Positions 63,764 through 64,000 of a stretch of 64,000 bases of DNA are shown piece by piece. The stretch is from NCBI GenBank assembly GCA_054601695.1, contig BAAHQB010000479.1:1-64000 (forward strand). The letters run 5' to 3'. This DNA is from Amorphochlora amoebiformis (lineage: Eukaryota; Cercozoa; Chlorarachniophyceae). The position numbers and the translations under genes were made by a program. The notes under the pieces were generated by a model that saw only the letters and a program-made list of their open reading frames with translations, did no database searches and was not told the origin of the DNA. Within the stretch, counting starts at the first letter, position 1, and every line of letters begins with the position of its first letter.

Positions 63764-63821
<58 letters not shown>

Positions 63822-63925
63822 CCTCTTGTTGTTAAATCGTTATCTATCATTCTTATTATATTAATAATATAATATCATATATATATATACATATATATAT
63901 ATATGTGTGTGTGTATGTATGTATG

Positions 63926-63964
<39 letters not shown>

Positions 63965-64000
63965 AATAATTTCCTCTTTTTGTTAAATCGTTATCTATCA
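63733..64000 (+). repeat. Three copies of a pyrimidine-rich intron segment at the right edge
   Basis: The unit aatttcctcttgttgttaaa, then tcgttatctatca, occurs near 63738 (truncated), 63818 and 63967, separated by (TA)n, and the last is cut by the window end. By analogy with the other arrays it may carry the acceptor of the next exon. Confidence 0.7.

Overview
This window is nuclear DNA from an intron-rich eukaryote, most plausibly a nitrate-assimilating alga or related protist. It has short exons (18-160 nt), canonical GT-AG introns, an NRT2/NNP nitrate transporter, a class C (GABA-B-like) 7TM receptor and TTAGGG-type interstitial telomere-like arrays. I cannot place it more precisely. Most of the 64 kb is (TA)n microsatellite, so nearly all long open frames are IYIY... 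artefacts. The genes appear only when short GC-richer islands are joined through GT/AG boundaries and codon phase is followed from island to island.

Layout. (1) 1-5806, minus: NRT2 nitrate transporter, running off the left edge. (2) 5807-10192: gene-poor, with a CCCTAA array, a perfect 31-bp hairpin and a CTAG-rich 3' flank. (3) 10193-13402, minus: small coiled-coil protein. (4) 15289-17342, minus: fragments of a membrane-protein gene, strand partly ambiguous, beside GA/CT tracts. (5) About 18280-38005, minus: a complete or nearly complete class C GPCR with an ANF/periplasmic-binding-like ectodomain and 7TM core. Its first 32 exons stay in phase for 642 codons. (6) 38006-42648: the GPCR 5' flank, a large TTAGGG/TTATCG array with a head-to-head inversion, and tandem repeats. 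(7) 42649 to about 56970, minus: protein with two tandem PH domains, at least 20 exons. (8) 57332-63592, plus: multi-exon membrane protein, divergent from the PH gene and running off the right edge. The genes do not form an obvious pathway; nitrate transport, receptor signalling and phosphoinositide-type membrane binding are separate functions.

The most striking feature is not a gene. At more than twenty exon edges the splice junction itself (a few exon bases, the GT or AG, and adjoining intron) has been copied one to ten times into the neighbouring intron, with copies separated by (TA)n. The largest sets are about nine copies of one acceptor (11.1-12.1 kb), about eleven of one donor edge (15.7-16.9 kb) and about nine of another acceptor (60.1-60.9 kb). 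Separately, telomere-like arrays serve as introns. In some cases they supply the splice donor directly, and one inferred 40-nt intron is almost entirely CCCTAA repeat.

All gene models are hand-built from sequence and phase; there is no transcript evidence. Product names rest on remembered family motifs, not on a database search.
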